Shown here piece after piece: positions 43,400 through 54,500 of a stretch of DNA of 64,000 nucleotides (position 1 is the first letter of the stretch; each line of letters begins with the position of its first letter). The position numbers and the translations under genes were made by a program. The stretch spans positions 101,482-165,481 of the forward strand of contig CAMXCT020000807.1 in assembly GCA_947184155.2 (NCBI GenBank), written 5' to 3'. A model generated the notes under the pieces. That model worked only from the letters and a program-made list of their open reading frames with translations, made no database searches and was not told the DNA's origin. The stretch comes from Cladocopium goreaui (taxonomy: Eukaryota > Sar > Dinophyceae > Suessiales > Symbiodiniaceae).

Positions 43400-43765
43400 C
43401 TAAGACCTTTTTGCATACCACGATTGTGTCGGACATGTTTTTCCATTTGGTTTTTTGTGTGGTACTTTTATTTGTCCAAGGGGTTTGCTGCTAGCCACCT
43501 CTTGCTGGCATGTGGGGCAACTATGGAAAAAGCGCCGGCTCACTTCGCCATTGTGCACCCGAAAACGTGCCCCGCAGTGCTGTCCTGATACTCTAACTTG
43601 CCCTGTTGCGACATGGCTGTTCACTTGCTGCTGACAATACGGGCACTTGTACGCATACAACCTTAGTGTTGAGCTATCACTTTCCTGCTGCGAAACTTTT
43701 TGCTGTTCTTGACTTTCTGCTGTGGCTACTTCTCGCGCCTGGACGACTTGAGTTTTTGATTCCAT
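43400..43765 (-). CDS. Small double zinc-ribbon protein (121 aa)
   Basis: A complete ATG-to-stop frame without introns. Residues 1-35 are polar and Gln/Glu-rich. Then come two similar modules: YKCPYCQQQVNSHVATGQVR ending GQHCGARFRV, and HSCPTCQQEVASSKPLGQIK ending KPNGKTC. The CPxC pairs, the shared QxxVxS and GQxxV patterns, and the later Cys suggest two degenerate zinc ribbons that arose by duplication. The second module has its last Cys in a KTC context and the first in QHCG. Nucleic-acid or protein binding is possible; I do not recognise a named family. It starts next to an AT-rich upstream region and ends at the satellite border. Confidence 0.7.
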   Translation of the reverse strand: MESKTQVVQAREVATAESQEQQKVSQQESDSSTLRLYAYKCPYCQQQVNSHVATGQVRVSGQHCGARFRVHNGEVSRRFFHSCPTCQQEVASSKPLGQIKVPHKKPNGKTCPTQSWYAKRS

Positions 43766-44300
43766 GTATGTTCTGTAATTAACTATCTGTATATATAAAT
43801 ATATATTATACGTATAGATCTACATATAGATTCACATATACGTATACATATACATACTTATATATATATTATAGAAACCCATGGTGAATCCAATGAAAAA
43901 AACCATCGTTTATAGATGTTTCGTAAGTTAGTTTCTTGTTTTGATAGGGCGTGGTAAGGAAACGCGTGGGTTGCCAAAGTTCAGTTTTTCAACGTCCTTA
44001 GACTCCATGCTCATGATCCAGGACAGCCAGTCAGCATCCATTCTTTTGCTTTAAAACAGCTCTTTATGATTCACTGATGTGCCCTTCCCGTGCGAAGACT
44101 ATGTCTCGCGCACGGGGAGGAGGACACACCACCCCCGAAAAACGGAAAGCAAAAGGATGGATGCTTGAGCTTCATGGCAGGGATAGGGACTGGCAAAATT
44201 TCAATTCAACACACAAGTATATACTATTTGATGCATATATATATATAATGTATATATAATGTATATATAAAGCATCCAGGCTGACAACTCACAGAACATT
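43766..44300. other. AT-rich spacer upstream of the zinc-ribbon gene
   Basis: Contains TATATA/ACGTATA runs (43,790-43,870 and 44,235-44,270). No gene recognised; it may include the promoter of the 43.4-43.8 kb gene. Confidence 0.4.
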
Positions 44301-44329
44301 CGAATGAAGCCAGCTGACACCATTGCGAG

Positions 44330-44600
44330 TTTCTCTTTTCCGGGGTCGGCGGCAGGGGCGGCAGCCCTTAAACTCGGCTCCGCCGGCTCCACACGAGTGG
44401 CTTGCCCTACGAGCGTCCCAGAGCGACTAGAGCTCTATGGTGAGGCGCGCCCCAAGCCGCCGACCCTCCGACGCCGGGCCCCGAAAAACACCAAAAATCC
44501 TTCAGGAGGGTGGGGGAGAGCTTTTTGGCCGGAATCCGGGTCGCTCATAAGCGTCTCCAAGAGCAAAATCCCGCCCCCCCCCCGTTTTGAGGGTACCTAA
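44330..44600. other. GC-rich island with C-run
   Basis: A GC-rich stretch in AT-rich surroundings, ending in a run of ten or so C (44,572-44,582). A piece of it (CAGCCCTTAAACTCGGCTCC) has a partial match at 47,547-47,570 (GTCAGCCCTTAAAT), so it may belong to an interspersed repeat flanking both sides of the 44.6-47.3 kb arrays. No convincing frame. Confidence 0.4.
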
Positions 44601-44619
44601 AATCGAAAAAAATTGTCGT

Positions 44620-45225
44620 TTTGACACATTTTTCGGACGATTTTCAGCTTTTCGAAATGGGCACAATGCTGTAAATTACAGCATTTTTGCGTTTTAACGT
44701 CTTTTGCGGGAGCAATGCAAAAACGCAGAAAATGCTGTAAATACCAATACTTTTTTGACCCGAGATGCACAAAACACTGCAAATACCAGTGTTTTTGAAA
44801 GCCAAGCAAAAAAACACTGTAAATTACAGCATTTTTGGCATGTTGATCGCAAAAAATGCTGGTATTTACACGGTTTTTACAATTTCAAGAAAACGTGGAA
44901 GGCACGAAACACTGTAAATAGCGGTGTTTTGGCCACTTTTGGACGCCGGAACGCTGGTATTTGCGCAGTTTTTTTCCCGTGGCGGCGCCAAACCCCTGTA
45001 AATTACAGCATTTTCTTCCCTTTTTGAACCGATTTTTTGCGTTGATGAACGCAAAAAATGCTGGTATTTACGCGTTTTTCAAAAAATCGAAGATCGTGAC
45101 GTGAACGAAACCTTGTAAATAACAGTGTTTTAGCCACTTTCGGGGACTAAAACCGCGGTATCTACGCGGGTTCTTGCCATCTGACAGCGCAAAATGCTGT
45201 AAATTACAGCACTTTGTGCGCTGTT
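44620..45225. repeat. Palindromic GCTGTAAATTACAGC array
   Basis: Near-palindromes of the form TGCTGTAAATTACAGCA and variants (CACTGTAAATACCAGTG, GCTGGTATTTACGCG) recur about every 60-70 bp, at least ten times, separated by diverse spacers rich in TTTTTG and GCAAAAA. It looks like a family of short hairpin units rather than a head-to-tail satellite. Confidence 0.8.
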
Positions 45226-45339
45226 TATGTTCAATATTTTATCCTGCGATGCTTTCACCTGTTCTTTGCATTCTTCCACAAGAAACGATGTTGCAGATTG
45301 AAACTGGACGACAGCGTGACCCAAAAGAAAGCTGGATGG

Positions 45340-47335
45340 AGGAGTCGCACAGAAGCTTTTGCACATACAGGGGCTTTTACACAGAGAAGTCTTTACACAA
45401 AGGAACTTTTTACACACAGAAGGTTTTACACAGAGAAGTCTTTACTCTAAGGAGCTTTTGCACACAAACGTCTTTACACACAGGAGCTGTTACATAAAGA
45501 AGTCTTTACACAGAGGGCTTTTTACACACAGACGCGTCTGCACACAGAAGCTTTTACACAGAGAAGCCTTCACACAGAGGAGCTTTTACACACAAAAGCA
45601 TTTACACACAGCAAGCTTTTACACACACAGGGGCTTTTACACAGAGAAGTCCTTACACAAAGGAGTTTTTTACACACAGAAGGTTTTACACAGAGCAGTC
45701 TTTACTCTAAGGAGCTTTTGCACACAAACGTCTAGGAGCTTTTTCACACAGAACTTTTTACACGAAAAAGGCCTGACAGAGAGAGTTTTTACACACAGAC
45801 GCGTTTGCACATAGAAGCTTTTACACAGAGAAGCCTTTACACAGAGGAGCTTTTACACACAAAAGCATTTACACACAGCAAGCTTTTACACACACAGGGG
45901 CTTTTACCAGAGAAGTCTTTACACAAAGGAGCTTTTTACACACAAAAGGTTTTACACAGAGAAGTCTTTGCTCCAAGGAGCTTTTGCACACAGAAGCTGT
46001 TACATAAAGAAGTCTTTACACAGAGGGCTTTTTACACACAGACGCGTCTGCACACAGAAGCTTTTACACAGAGAAGCCTTCACACCGAGGAGCTTTTACA
46101 CACAAAAGCATTTACACACAGCAAGCTTTTACACACACAGGGGCTTTTACACAGAGAAGTCCTTACACAAAGGAGCTTTTTACACACAGAAGGTTTTACA
46201 CAGAGAAGTCTTTACTCTAAGGAGCTTTTGCACACAAACGTCTAGGAGCCTTTACACACAGAAGCTGTTACACAAAGAAGTCTGTACACAGAGGGCTTTT
46301 CACACACAGACGCGTTTGCACATAGAAGCTTTTACACAGAGAAGCCTTTACACAGAGAAGCTTTTACACACAAAAGCATTTGCACACAGCAAGCTTTTAC
46401 ACACACAGGGGCTTTTACACAGAGAAGTCCTTACACAAAGGAGCTTTTTACACACAGAAGGTTTTACACAGAGAAGTCTTTGCTCTAAGGAGCTTTTGCA
46501 CACAAACGTCTAGGAGCCTTTACACACAGAAGCTGTTACACAAAGAAGTCTTTACACAGAGGGCTTTTTACACACAGACGCGTTTGCACACAGAAGCTTT
46601 TACACAGAGAAGCCTTCGCACAGAGGAGCTTTTACACACAAAAGCATTTACACACAGCAAGCTTTTACACACACAAGGGCTTTTACACAGAGACGTCTTT
46701 ACACAAAGGAGCTTTTTACACACAGAAGGTTTTACACAGAGAAGTCTTTACTCCAAGGAGCTTTTGCACACAAACGTCTAGGAGCTTTTTCACACAGATT
46801 TTTTTACACAAAGAAGGCCTGACAGAGAGAGTTTTTAAGCACAGGCGCGTTTGCACACAGAAGCTTTTACACAGAGAAGCCTTTACACAGAGGACTTTTA
46901 CACACAAAAGCATTTACACACACACAGAGGGGCTTTTACACAGAGAAGCCTTTACACAAAGGAGCTTTTTGCACACAGAAGGTTTTACAGAGGGAAGTCT
47001 TTACTCTAAGGAGCTTTTGCACACAAACGTCTAGGAGCCTTTACACACAGAAGCTATTACACAAAGAAGTCTTCACACAGATATATAGCTTTCACACACA
47101 GACGCGTTTACACACAGAAGCTTTTACACAGAGAAGCCTTTACACTTTACACAGAGAGTTTTTACAGACAGTGAAATCTTTACACAGACGTTTCACACAG
47201 AGAAGCTTTCACACACAGAAGCTTTTACACAAAGAAGTCTTTGCACAAAGTGGTTTTTACACAGAAACTTTTACACACAAAAGCTTTTACACAGAGAAGT
47301 CTTTGCACAGAGGCACCTTTACACGAAGTAACAAG
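45340..47335. repeat. 17-bp minisatellite (TTTTACACAGAGAAGCC type)
   Basis: About 115 monomers of 17 bp such as CTTTTACACAGAGAAGC, CTTTACACAAAGGAGCT and TTTACACACAGAAGGTT, organised into longer blocks of about 380 bp that repeat about five times. As 17 is not a multiple of three, all three frames are used in turn and 51 bp gives a 17-residue period (LHREVFTQRSFYTQK...). Overlapping plus-strand frames up to 181 codons stay open for this reason. No start context or codon bias supports translation. Confidence 0.9.
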
Positions 47336-47999
47336 TTGAAATTGGCAGCAGTTCTTCGGGAAAAACCCTTGGCAGGAGCTTTCGGGAACTCACTTGCTCC
47401 CCAAAAAAGCCGTCTATTTCCAACAAAGTTCCTATTCCATGAACTTTTTTTCAAAAAACATAAGGAATATATTTCTGAAGCAGGTCCCCATCCAAAGCAT
47501 TCAAGCCCACACTGCGATGAAATGCAGGGTCGAGAAATCCGGCGGAGCCGACGAGGGGCGTCAGCCCTTAAATAAATATATTCTTAAAAATCGAAAACAT
47601 TTACAAACATATTTTGAAGCAAATGGGAAACACATTAATTAATTATATATATACATACAAAAGTCTTGTTTTCCGGTGTGATTTTTTGCCTGTTCCAAAC
47701 CACACTCTCTTCCCATGTGAACTGGGTCCACCAGCCAAACAGACAATTATATACATGCCAGAAAGGAAAAGCGGAACATACCTCAGAAAGAAATATCAGA
47801 AGAAAGATGCACCGAACATAACTGAACACGAGCTTGTACATTATGGACCACCATGGCCACTATGGTGGCTTTGACGACAATCCGAGAAGCTCCGGCTCCA
47901 CCGTCATCGCCCTCGTACACCATTCATCCCTCTTTTCTGAAATAATTTCCCCACTTGAAAAACCTGTAGAACATGCAGAAAACAAGCAACCAAAACATG
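47336..47999. other. Spacer without recognised gene
   Basis: Mixed sequence with AT-rich runs (47,630-47,660). Minus-strand sequence may include the 3-prime end of the 48.0 kb gene. No motif recognised. Confidence 0.4.
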
Positions 48000-48530
48000 C
48001 TAAACTACTAAACTACAAGTTTCTTTCAGGAACGTCGACTTTTGCACATTCAGCTGCCTTCTCTGCTGCAGAGTTCTCAGAGCCCACAGTTCATCAAGCT
48101 GTGCCAAATGAGATCTGTGCAGCCGATTAAGTATGTCATACGGAAACAGTAGAAGCTTCTCCGGCAGAAGGCTGTCACTAGCCACCGCCACCATCCTCAT
48201 TTGGTCCCGCGAACATTGCGAACTCAGCGCTTCAAGGCCTTCAAGGCCAGTGCATCCAAGGCTGCATTTGTTCATTTTGTTCTCCAAATTCTCATTGCCA
48301 TGGCCTGAGTCGCCTTGGGAAGGGGCAGCTGTAGGTACTGTAGATTCTTCTAGTTCTTCTCGTTCACTTTCTGAAAGCTTGGCCTGGGACGCTTGGAAAA
48401 TGGCCCACTGTGACACGTCAGTGTCGAATGTGTCAAGTTCTGGAGCTACAGATGCCTCCGCTTGTGAATATGTTGCGTCTTCTGTCTTGGAAAGTGATGC
48501 GTCTATTCTTGGTGGTCTATTGACCTCAAT
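48000..48530 (-). CDS. Last exon of an unrecognised acidic protein gene
   Basis: A 531-nt phase 0 exon after a GTGTCGCAG acceptor, ending in a stop. It encodes about 176 residues: Ser/Glu-rich first half (APELDTFDTDVSQWAIFQAS, LSESEREELEESTVP), then a Gly/Asn-rich stretch, then a helical end (LLLFPYDILNRLHRSHLAQL). The open frame runs on upstream to 48,635 but that part overlaps a tandem repeat. No domain recognised; composition is clearly protein-like and unlike neighbouring repeats. It may belong with the exons at 48.75 and 50.3 kb. Confidence 0.6.
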   Translation of the reverse strand: MEVNRPPRIDASLSKTEDATYSQAEASVAPELDTFDTDVSQWAIFQASQAKLSESEREELEESTVPTAAPSQGDSGHGNENLENKMNKCSLGCTGLEGLEALSSQCSRDQMRMVAVASDSLLPEKLLLFPYDILNRLHRSHLAQLDELWALRTLQQRRQLNVQKSTFLKETCSLVV

Positions 48531-48610
48531 CTGCGACACGAAGTCATTCCGTGCAGCGAGGAGTGGATAAGGAAGTCCACGGGACATGGCATGAGGAGCG
48601 AGTAAGCACA

Positions 48611-48685
48611 TACATGCAACATCATGCAACATCATGCAACATCATGCAGCATCATGCAAGATCATGCAACATCATGCAACATCTA
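48611..48685. repeat. ACATCATGCA short tandem repeat
   Basis: About seven copies of a 10-11 bp unit ACATCATGCA immediately upstream (minus strand) of the 48.0 kb exon. Confidence 0.95.
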
Positions 48686-48751
48686 TTTCTCCCAAGTTCT
48701 CTCATCTTTATTTGCTGGAACATACTGGAATTGCTTTGACCCAAACTCTTT

Positions 48752-48922
48752 CTACCATGCTGGGGAACTCTCCTCGGCCTTCCAAATCCATATGAAGCCA
48801 AGACAGCTCAGCAGCCAAGCTGACGCAGCACGAACACAAGTGTCAAAATGAGAAAGGCCAAAAATGCGACAAGTATGGACAAGTGATGACAAGTTCAAAC
48901 CAATGGCTTCAGGCTCGAAACC
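48752..48922 (-). CDS. Candidate exon, unrecognised
   Basis: 171 nt after an ACGAG acceptor, ending in a stop; GFEPEAIGLNLSSLVHTCRI then FGLSHFDTCVRAAS and a hydrophobic end. It has no sister copy to compare with. It could also be intron of the gene that ends at 48,000. Confidence 0.3.
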   Translation of the reverse strand, partial: GFEPEAIGLNLSSLVHTCRIFGLSHFDTCVRAASAWLLSCLGFIWIWKAEESSPAW

Positions 48923-49051
48923 CTCGTTCACATGCAACCAAAATTGTATGATCAGTGTCTCTTCACATGTTCTGCGTGTCGCTGCAAACGCGGACAACAT
49001 TGTTTCGCCGCGCTGGCGAGATATCTGAACAAGATAATTTCTATGTTTCAT

Positions 49052-50283
49052 GTCTGTACGGTTGAGCAGCCATCTATCACTGAAACATCAATCAGTAATG
49101 GATAATAAATCTGGAAAATGAATGCTCAAAACTCGGACTGCTCAACTGCATCTGGCCGTTTGCTCCTTGCATAGGCCTTCCACCAGCGATGAATGTTGTG
49201 ACACCACGCATCACCACGCACTGGGTGCAAAGGAGTCATTATTAATTAATACATATTATATACAGTAATAACAGTAATACATGAAATTACCATAGTATGC
49301 AAAAGAGGTCACCGTGTACGTCTGTCTGTATACTTTACTACTCATTTGCAGCATCAGTTGTCACAATCTGTACCTTAACCTCTATGATCTCGATCGTCTC
49401 TGTTTCTCCAGTGAAAATTTGTCTCTGAACACACTGACACTAGTCTGTCTTGTCTATCCAATCTACAGCTTCTTTTCCAATATCGCTATCCATCTCGATT
49501 GAGGCAATCCATCCGCCAATACACAGAAACCTTTACATACCATCAAGTGAAAAACAATCAATTATAATATAACCGTGCATATGTTTTATATACATTTATA
49601 TCTAAATGATATGATTAACTGATCAAATAACACACGCACACACACACAGATGCGCAAAACTTTTGCCTGAGGTGACCATGGATCTTGCTGTCTCTCAACC
49701 ATCATGCACAAAGGTCTTGCGATTAGAGAGCTGAACTACAATTTTTACAATTTACATTTAAAGTCAAGCACGAGAACTAAGCTGAACTAACACTCCTCTT
49801 GCATATCTACAGAACGTGGGACTGCTGCTTTCTCTTAGTCACTCTCACCACTCTGGCAACTCGCTGTGACGCTTGCAACCTGCGACCCGCCGTTTCTCTC
49901 GGAAGTTCACATGGCCCGAACCCTGCTCCCTAGTGATGTGGTCTTTTACATCTTTTAACATCTTTTAACATGTCCCTGTCACAACAGTCAAGGGGAGTGA
50001 ATAAGCTTGGTGAACAAGAACGATTTCTGACTTCAGGTCTCAAGATTGACATGTCCATGGTGTCCCGACCAAAAAGGCTTGTGAAGCATCATTTGTGAAA
50101 CCCAAGTGACGTACACAGACACAGAACAGGTCCTAACCATTACCAAAAGGCCGGCATCAAAGAATCAGGAGGGTATAGGATGGTCGTTTTTCACACATCA
50201 CAGGGGGCCCTGTCCCAAGGCTATCACTAATATCAAAGATATTCAACAGTAGAACACCAAGCTGAACTTTCATGCTCTAATAC
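49052..50283. other. Spacer or intron
   Basis: No gene recognised. AT-rich parts around 49,240-49,300 and 49,555-49,615; a CA-run at 49,632-49,650. Confidence 0.4.
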
Positions 50284-50665
50284 CGGCCTCATGACTCCCT
50301 CTGGCTGGGCAATGCTTCGTTCCATCCCCCAACTTCGTCTGTACTTCTTGAACGTCTTGAACACTCAGTTGACTCTTGACGCTTTCCTGGTCACCTTGCA
50401 TCTCGTCACCTGCAAGGCCAGTGTCATCTATCTTCAATTGCTCCTGTGTCGATGCAGCCGCTGCGCTGTCCAAGCTCAGGGGATCTGCAGAGACTCCCGC
50501 TCTGCAGCTGTCCTCTGCTGTGTCAACAATCTCCTCCTGTTCAGACCGTTCTTGTTCTTTTGCATGTGTTTCCTTTTCTTCCTCCTTTTCTTCCTGACCC
50601 TCAGCTGGCTCTGCAGCTCTTGAGCTTGAGCTTGCCAACTCCCGCAAAGGAGGGTTGAAGTTCAT
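50284..50665 (-). CDS. First exon of an acidic Glu-rich protein
   Basis: Starts with ATG (MNFNPPLRELASSSSRAAEP) and ends at a GTATTA donor after about 127 codons. Glu/Lys/Gln-rich (GQEEKEEEKETHAKEQE) in the first third, then DSAAAASTQEQ and SVQDVQEVQTKLGDG. Likely disordered. It may be the N-terminus of the gene ending at 48,000, since both are acidic, on the same strand and about 1.8 kb apart. Confidence 0.5.
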
Positions 50666-51559
50666 GCGACCTCTGTCCTACGTGCTAATCCGCAAAAACA
50701 TGCCATTTTGAATGTGCACATGCATGCTGGGAACATCGCATATATGAGGCATATGCAAGCTGTCTTGCGTTATTTTGTCAATCATAAAGAATAATATACG
50801 CTGAAGTACCTCACATCACATCTGCTGTCTTGCAGGAATGTGTTCAGAGTGAGTAACAACTAGGCCTTAAGGTTCTAACTAGATACATCTGTTATTTTCA
50901 GAACTTCCTGCGTGCACGACAACATGCAACAACATGCAGCAAGCGACGTTTAGCCACTCTAAATCTATAGAATACTATAGACATGCAAATATGATTAAAT
51001 ATCATGGTTGCGCATGGGTAGCCCAAATGGATGTTGAATCTTGATAGCGAACAAAAATCATCAAACATCTTCTTGCCCCTGGGTCTAAAATCGAACCATA
51101 TCCACATGGTCTGAAAAGTCCTGGTGCCCGGAAGAGCGTGGTACCAGCTTCCAGTGGATCAGCGGTGCCTTACCATTTTGTTGCATCTTTGGTAGAGCCG
51201 TTCTTCATTCAGTATCATACAGATTCGTGGGACGCTAATCTGCGCAAGATTCTGCAATTCAATGGTGGCATGATGTCAGCTCATGTCACCTCGGTATACC
51301 TAAGTCCTCTTACTCTTGGTCTTGGGTCATGGATGGTCCCTGTTGTGCATGCCAAAACTCTCCGCTGCGCACTCGATGTGGAGTCAAGCAATGACTAGCT
51401 GGCCAGTCAGCTGCTTCGAGCAAAACCTCCACAAACTTAGAAAACTTTCAGAGCACTCAAAGACAAGGGGTGCAGTTTGTTTTAATTGTTGTTTGTTTTT
51501 CATCTGTTTCTTTTTCTGGGGCACTTGTACTTTGCTGAATTTTGGAGCTAAACTGTGTC
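50666..51559. other. Spacer, possible promoter of the 50.3 kb exon
   Basis: No gene recognised. A plus-strand frame at 51,138-51,398 (86 codons) has no motif and no splice support. Confidence 0.3.
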
Positions 51560-51569
51560 ATTTGCACTG

Positions 51570-51655
51570 TTCATCGATTTTTCCATAGTTTCCATTGAGT
51601 TTTCCATGGTTTCAATTGATTTTTCCATGGTTTCGATCGATTTTTCCATGCATCG
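51570..51655. repeat. TTTTTCCAT-type tandem repeat
   Basis: Four copies of about 28 bp containing GATTTTTCCATGGTTTC. Confidence 0.85.
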
Positions 51656-51734
51656 CATGCACCTGGTGAAGATGTAGAATATAGGTTGAAGCACAACCGT
51701 GTTGGGTCTAAATAGTGGCATTGGATGCTATCAT

Positions 51735-52215
51735 AGTGTTGGTTGGTTTAGGGTTTATTTAGGGTTGGTTTATGGTTGGTTTAGGATCATTTAGGGCTGG
51801 TTTAGGGTTGGTTTAGGGTTTATTTAGGGTTGGTTTAGGGTTTATTTAGGGTTATTTTAGGGTTATTTTAGGGTTCGTTTAGGGTTTTATTTACGGTTGG
51901 TTTAGGGTTTATTTAGGCTTGGGTTAGGGTTTGTTTAGGGTTGGTTTACGGTTTATGTAAAGTTTGTTTGGGGTTTATTTAGTGTTATTTAGGGGTGGTT
52001 TTTAGTGTTTGTTTAGGGTTGGTTTAGGGTTGGTTTGGGGTAAATTTAGGGTTAGTTTAGGTTTATTTCTGGTTGGTTTAGGGTTATTTAGTTTAGGGTT
52101 GGTTTATGGTTTATTTAGGGAGGGTTATGTTGGGTTGGTTTATAGTTGTTTTAGGGCAATTTATTGTTATTTAGGGCTATTTATGGTTATTTAGGGTTGG
52201 TTTATGTTCGGTTTA
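51735..52215. repeat. Degenerate telomere-like TTTAGGG array
   Basis: About 480 bp dominated by GGTTTAGGG and ATTTAGGG units. TTTAGGG is the Arabidopsis-type telomere repeat, also reported for dinoflagellates. Units are interrupted by TTGG, TTAT and similar spacers, so this is an interstitial or ancient telomere-like array, not a functional end. Confidence 0.85.
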
Positions 52216-52259
52216 AAGTCTGTTGGGGGTTGGATTAAGGCACATGTGGGATACAAGGT

Positions 52260-52530
52260 GTGTATATAAAGATAGATAAATAATGATAAATAGATAGATA
52301 GAAAGATAGAGTGATAGAAAGATAGATTGATAGATTGATAGATTTGATAGGTTAAATAGATTAGATAGATTAGATTTGATAGGTTAGATAGATTAGATTT
52401 GATAGATTAGATTTGATAAATTAGATTAGATTGGACTGGACTGGATTGGATTAGGTTAGATAAAATAGATTAGATGAGACTAGATTAGGTTAGATTAAAC
52501 AGATATGTTAAATACATAGAATAAAAAGAT
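52260..52530. repeat. GATA/GATTAGATT-type simple repeat
   Basis: Runs of GATAGATAGA, GATAGATTAG and GATTAGATT. Confidence 0.95.
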
Positions 52531-52539
52531 CGATTAAAT

Positions 52540-53660
52540 AATGACCACCCCCTAAAGGGTCCCCGAGAGTGGTCTCCCACCTCGATTAATTAAAACATTA
52601 ATCCAAGGGTCCCTACTTCTTCAAGGTACCTCTAATAATTTGCTCGGCGGCACTTCCCCCCCACCTAGATGTAATAAATGGTTCTCTCCCCACCACCTAA
52701 ATTAATTTCAGGTAAAATTATTCAAGAGTGGTGGAACTACCATTTCTTCTTGGGTTCAGGGGACCCCAAAAAAATTCTTCTAATTAATTGGGGTATGGTT
52801 AGCTAAATTATTTGAGGCAGGGGTGAAGGTATGTATCTAAAGTTTCAGGAACATGGGGGTTGTTCAAAATTATGGTGCCCGAAAACTGCCCATACGCCGC
52901 CCTTGGCCTTGCGCCACTGCAGCAAAACACACATCCATAACGTTTAACTGCAGATGTCACTCGGAAACTGTACTAGTGTCATTACAATCATTGGGTCCTG
53001 TACTGCTAGTACACCCACCCCCAAATTAATTTTACGCGTGGCCACGCGAGCTGGGAAAAAGGAAAAACGTTGTTGGCGCACAAAGAAATAGATTGGGTGT
53101 GTACTTGTTCGTGGGGTTTTACTGGGTTTTCAATTCTCATTGCGCACAATCAATAAGATTCTGTTCCAAACGCATTTTCTTACTTGTAAATGCCACCCAG
53201 TTAGATTTAGTGTCATTACAATCATTGGGTCCTGTACTAGTACACCCACCCCCAAATTGATTTTACGCGTGGCCACGCGAGCTGGGAGGGAGAAAAACAA
53301 TGGTTGGTGATATGAGAAATAAATTGCACGTTTCTTTGTTCGCAATGGTTTTGAAAAGCTTTTCAAAATCATTTGCAAAACAATCAATAAGATTCTTTTC
53401 CAAACACATTTTCTTCCTTGTAAATGCCACCCAGCTAGTTTTAGCGTCATTAATAATCCAAATTTCATTGAGCTGGCATGAGCTGTTTGACGAAACATTC
53501 CCAAATTAATTCGAGGTGGCCCCATTCTCATTCTATTAATTTGGGTACCCCCAACTTAAATTAATCCTCGAACAATAGTCTCCTCGAAAAAAACCTCCCA
53601 AATCAAAATTAATTGAAAAAAATAATTGGATAAACAACGGTCCACCTGGATTAATTTCGT
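52540..53660. repeat. Diverged 230-bp-class tandem repeats with ATTAATT boxes
   Basis: The segment with TGTCATTACAATCATTGGGT and CCCACCCCCAAATT occurs at 52,975 and 53,208, with a third, more diverged copy from about 53,390. Each of the first two has the perfect palindrome CGCGTGGCCACGCG (53,035 and 53,267). Many ATTAATT boxes lie around them. Confidence 0.75.
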
Positions 53661-53679
53661 TAACGGGGTCGTCATATTA

Positions 53680-54015
53680 AATAGATAGATTAAATAGATA
53701 GATTGAATAGATAGATTAAACATACAGATTAAATAGAGAGATTGAATAGACATATTAAACATACAGATTAAATAGAGAGATTGAATAGACAGAGTAAATA
53801 GATAGATTCAATAGAGAGATTAAGCAGAGAGATTAATAGATAGGTTAGGTAGATTAGATTAGATTAGATAGATTAGATAGATTAGATAGATTAGATAGAT
53901 AAGTTAGATAAGGTAGAACAAGATAAAACAAGATAAGATTAGATAAGATAAGATTAGGTTAGATTTGATTAGGGTTAGATTAGATTAGGGTTAGATTAGA
54001 TTAGATTAGATGAGC
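53680..54015. repeat. Second GATA/TTAGATTAGA-type array
   Basis: Runs of AAATAGATAGATTGAAT then GATTAGATTAGATAG. Same family as 52,260-52,530; a short third piece lies at 54,396-54,432. Confidence 0.95.
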
Positions 54016-54153
54016 AATCTCGAAAACCCTAGGTTCACGGAAAGGACATCCACAAATTTGGGAAGGTCCCATCGCCTACCACACGTTTGTACAATAATGA
54101 TATATGGTAGACTTGGGGGGTATCGCTTGCAGGAAACTGCTACTGTACATTTT

Positions 54154-54195
54154 TATATATATATACATATATACACACATATATATATATATAGT
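54154..54195. repeat. TA/CA microsatellite
   Basis: Run of TATATATA and CATATATACACACA. Confidence 0.95.
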
Positions 54196-54436
54196 TCACA
54201 GAAATCAACGTCCAATTTGGGTATCGCTAATGTGGATATTAGAGAAATACAATGACATAACCTTGACAAGGGGTATCGCTAATTTGGGAAGGTCCCATCG
54301 CTTACCATGTGTTTTTAACAATTTCCATCCTTTTCCATAAACCAATGTCCGTCCAATACATATTTAGTATTGCAATGGGTTTTTGCAGTGGCTCAGATTA
54401 GATTAGATTGGATAGATAGATTGGATAGATAAAGCA

Positions 54437-54500
54437 TGGTAAAGCCACAAAAGCCACACACCCACAAAAGCCACAGAAGCCACAAAAGCCACAAAGCCAG
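54437..54500. repeat. AGCCACAAA short tandem repeat
   Basis: Six or seven copies of AAGCCACAA-like units. Confidence 0.9.

Noticed and set aside
45359..46781. Series of plus-strand frames (133-181 codons) as coding genes
   Set aside because: They are the 17-bp minisatellite read through; successive overlapping frames give the same 17-residue period.
48611..48685. CRISPR-like array
   Set aside because: Units are 10-11 bp with no spacers, and the sequence context is eukaryotic.
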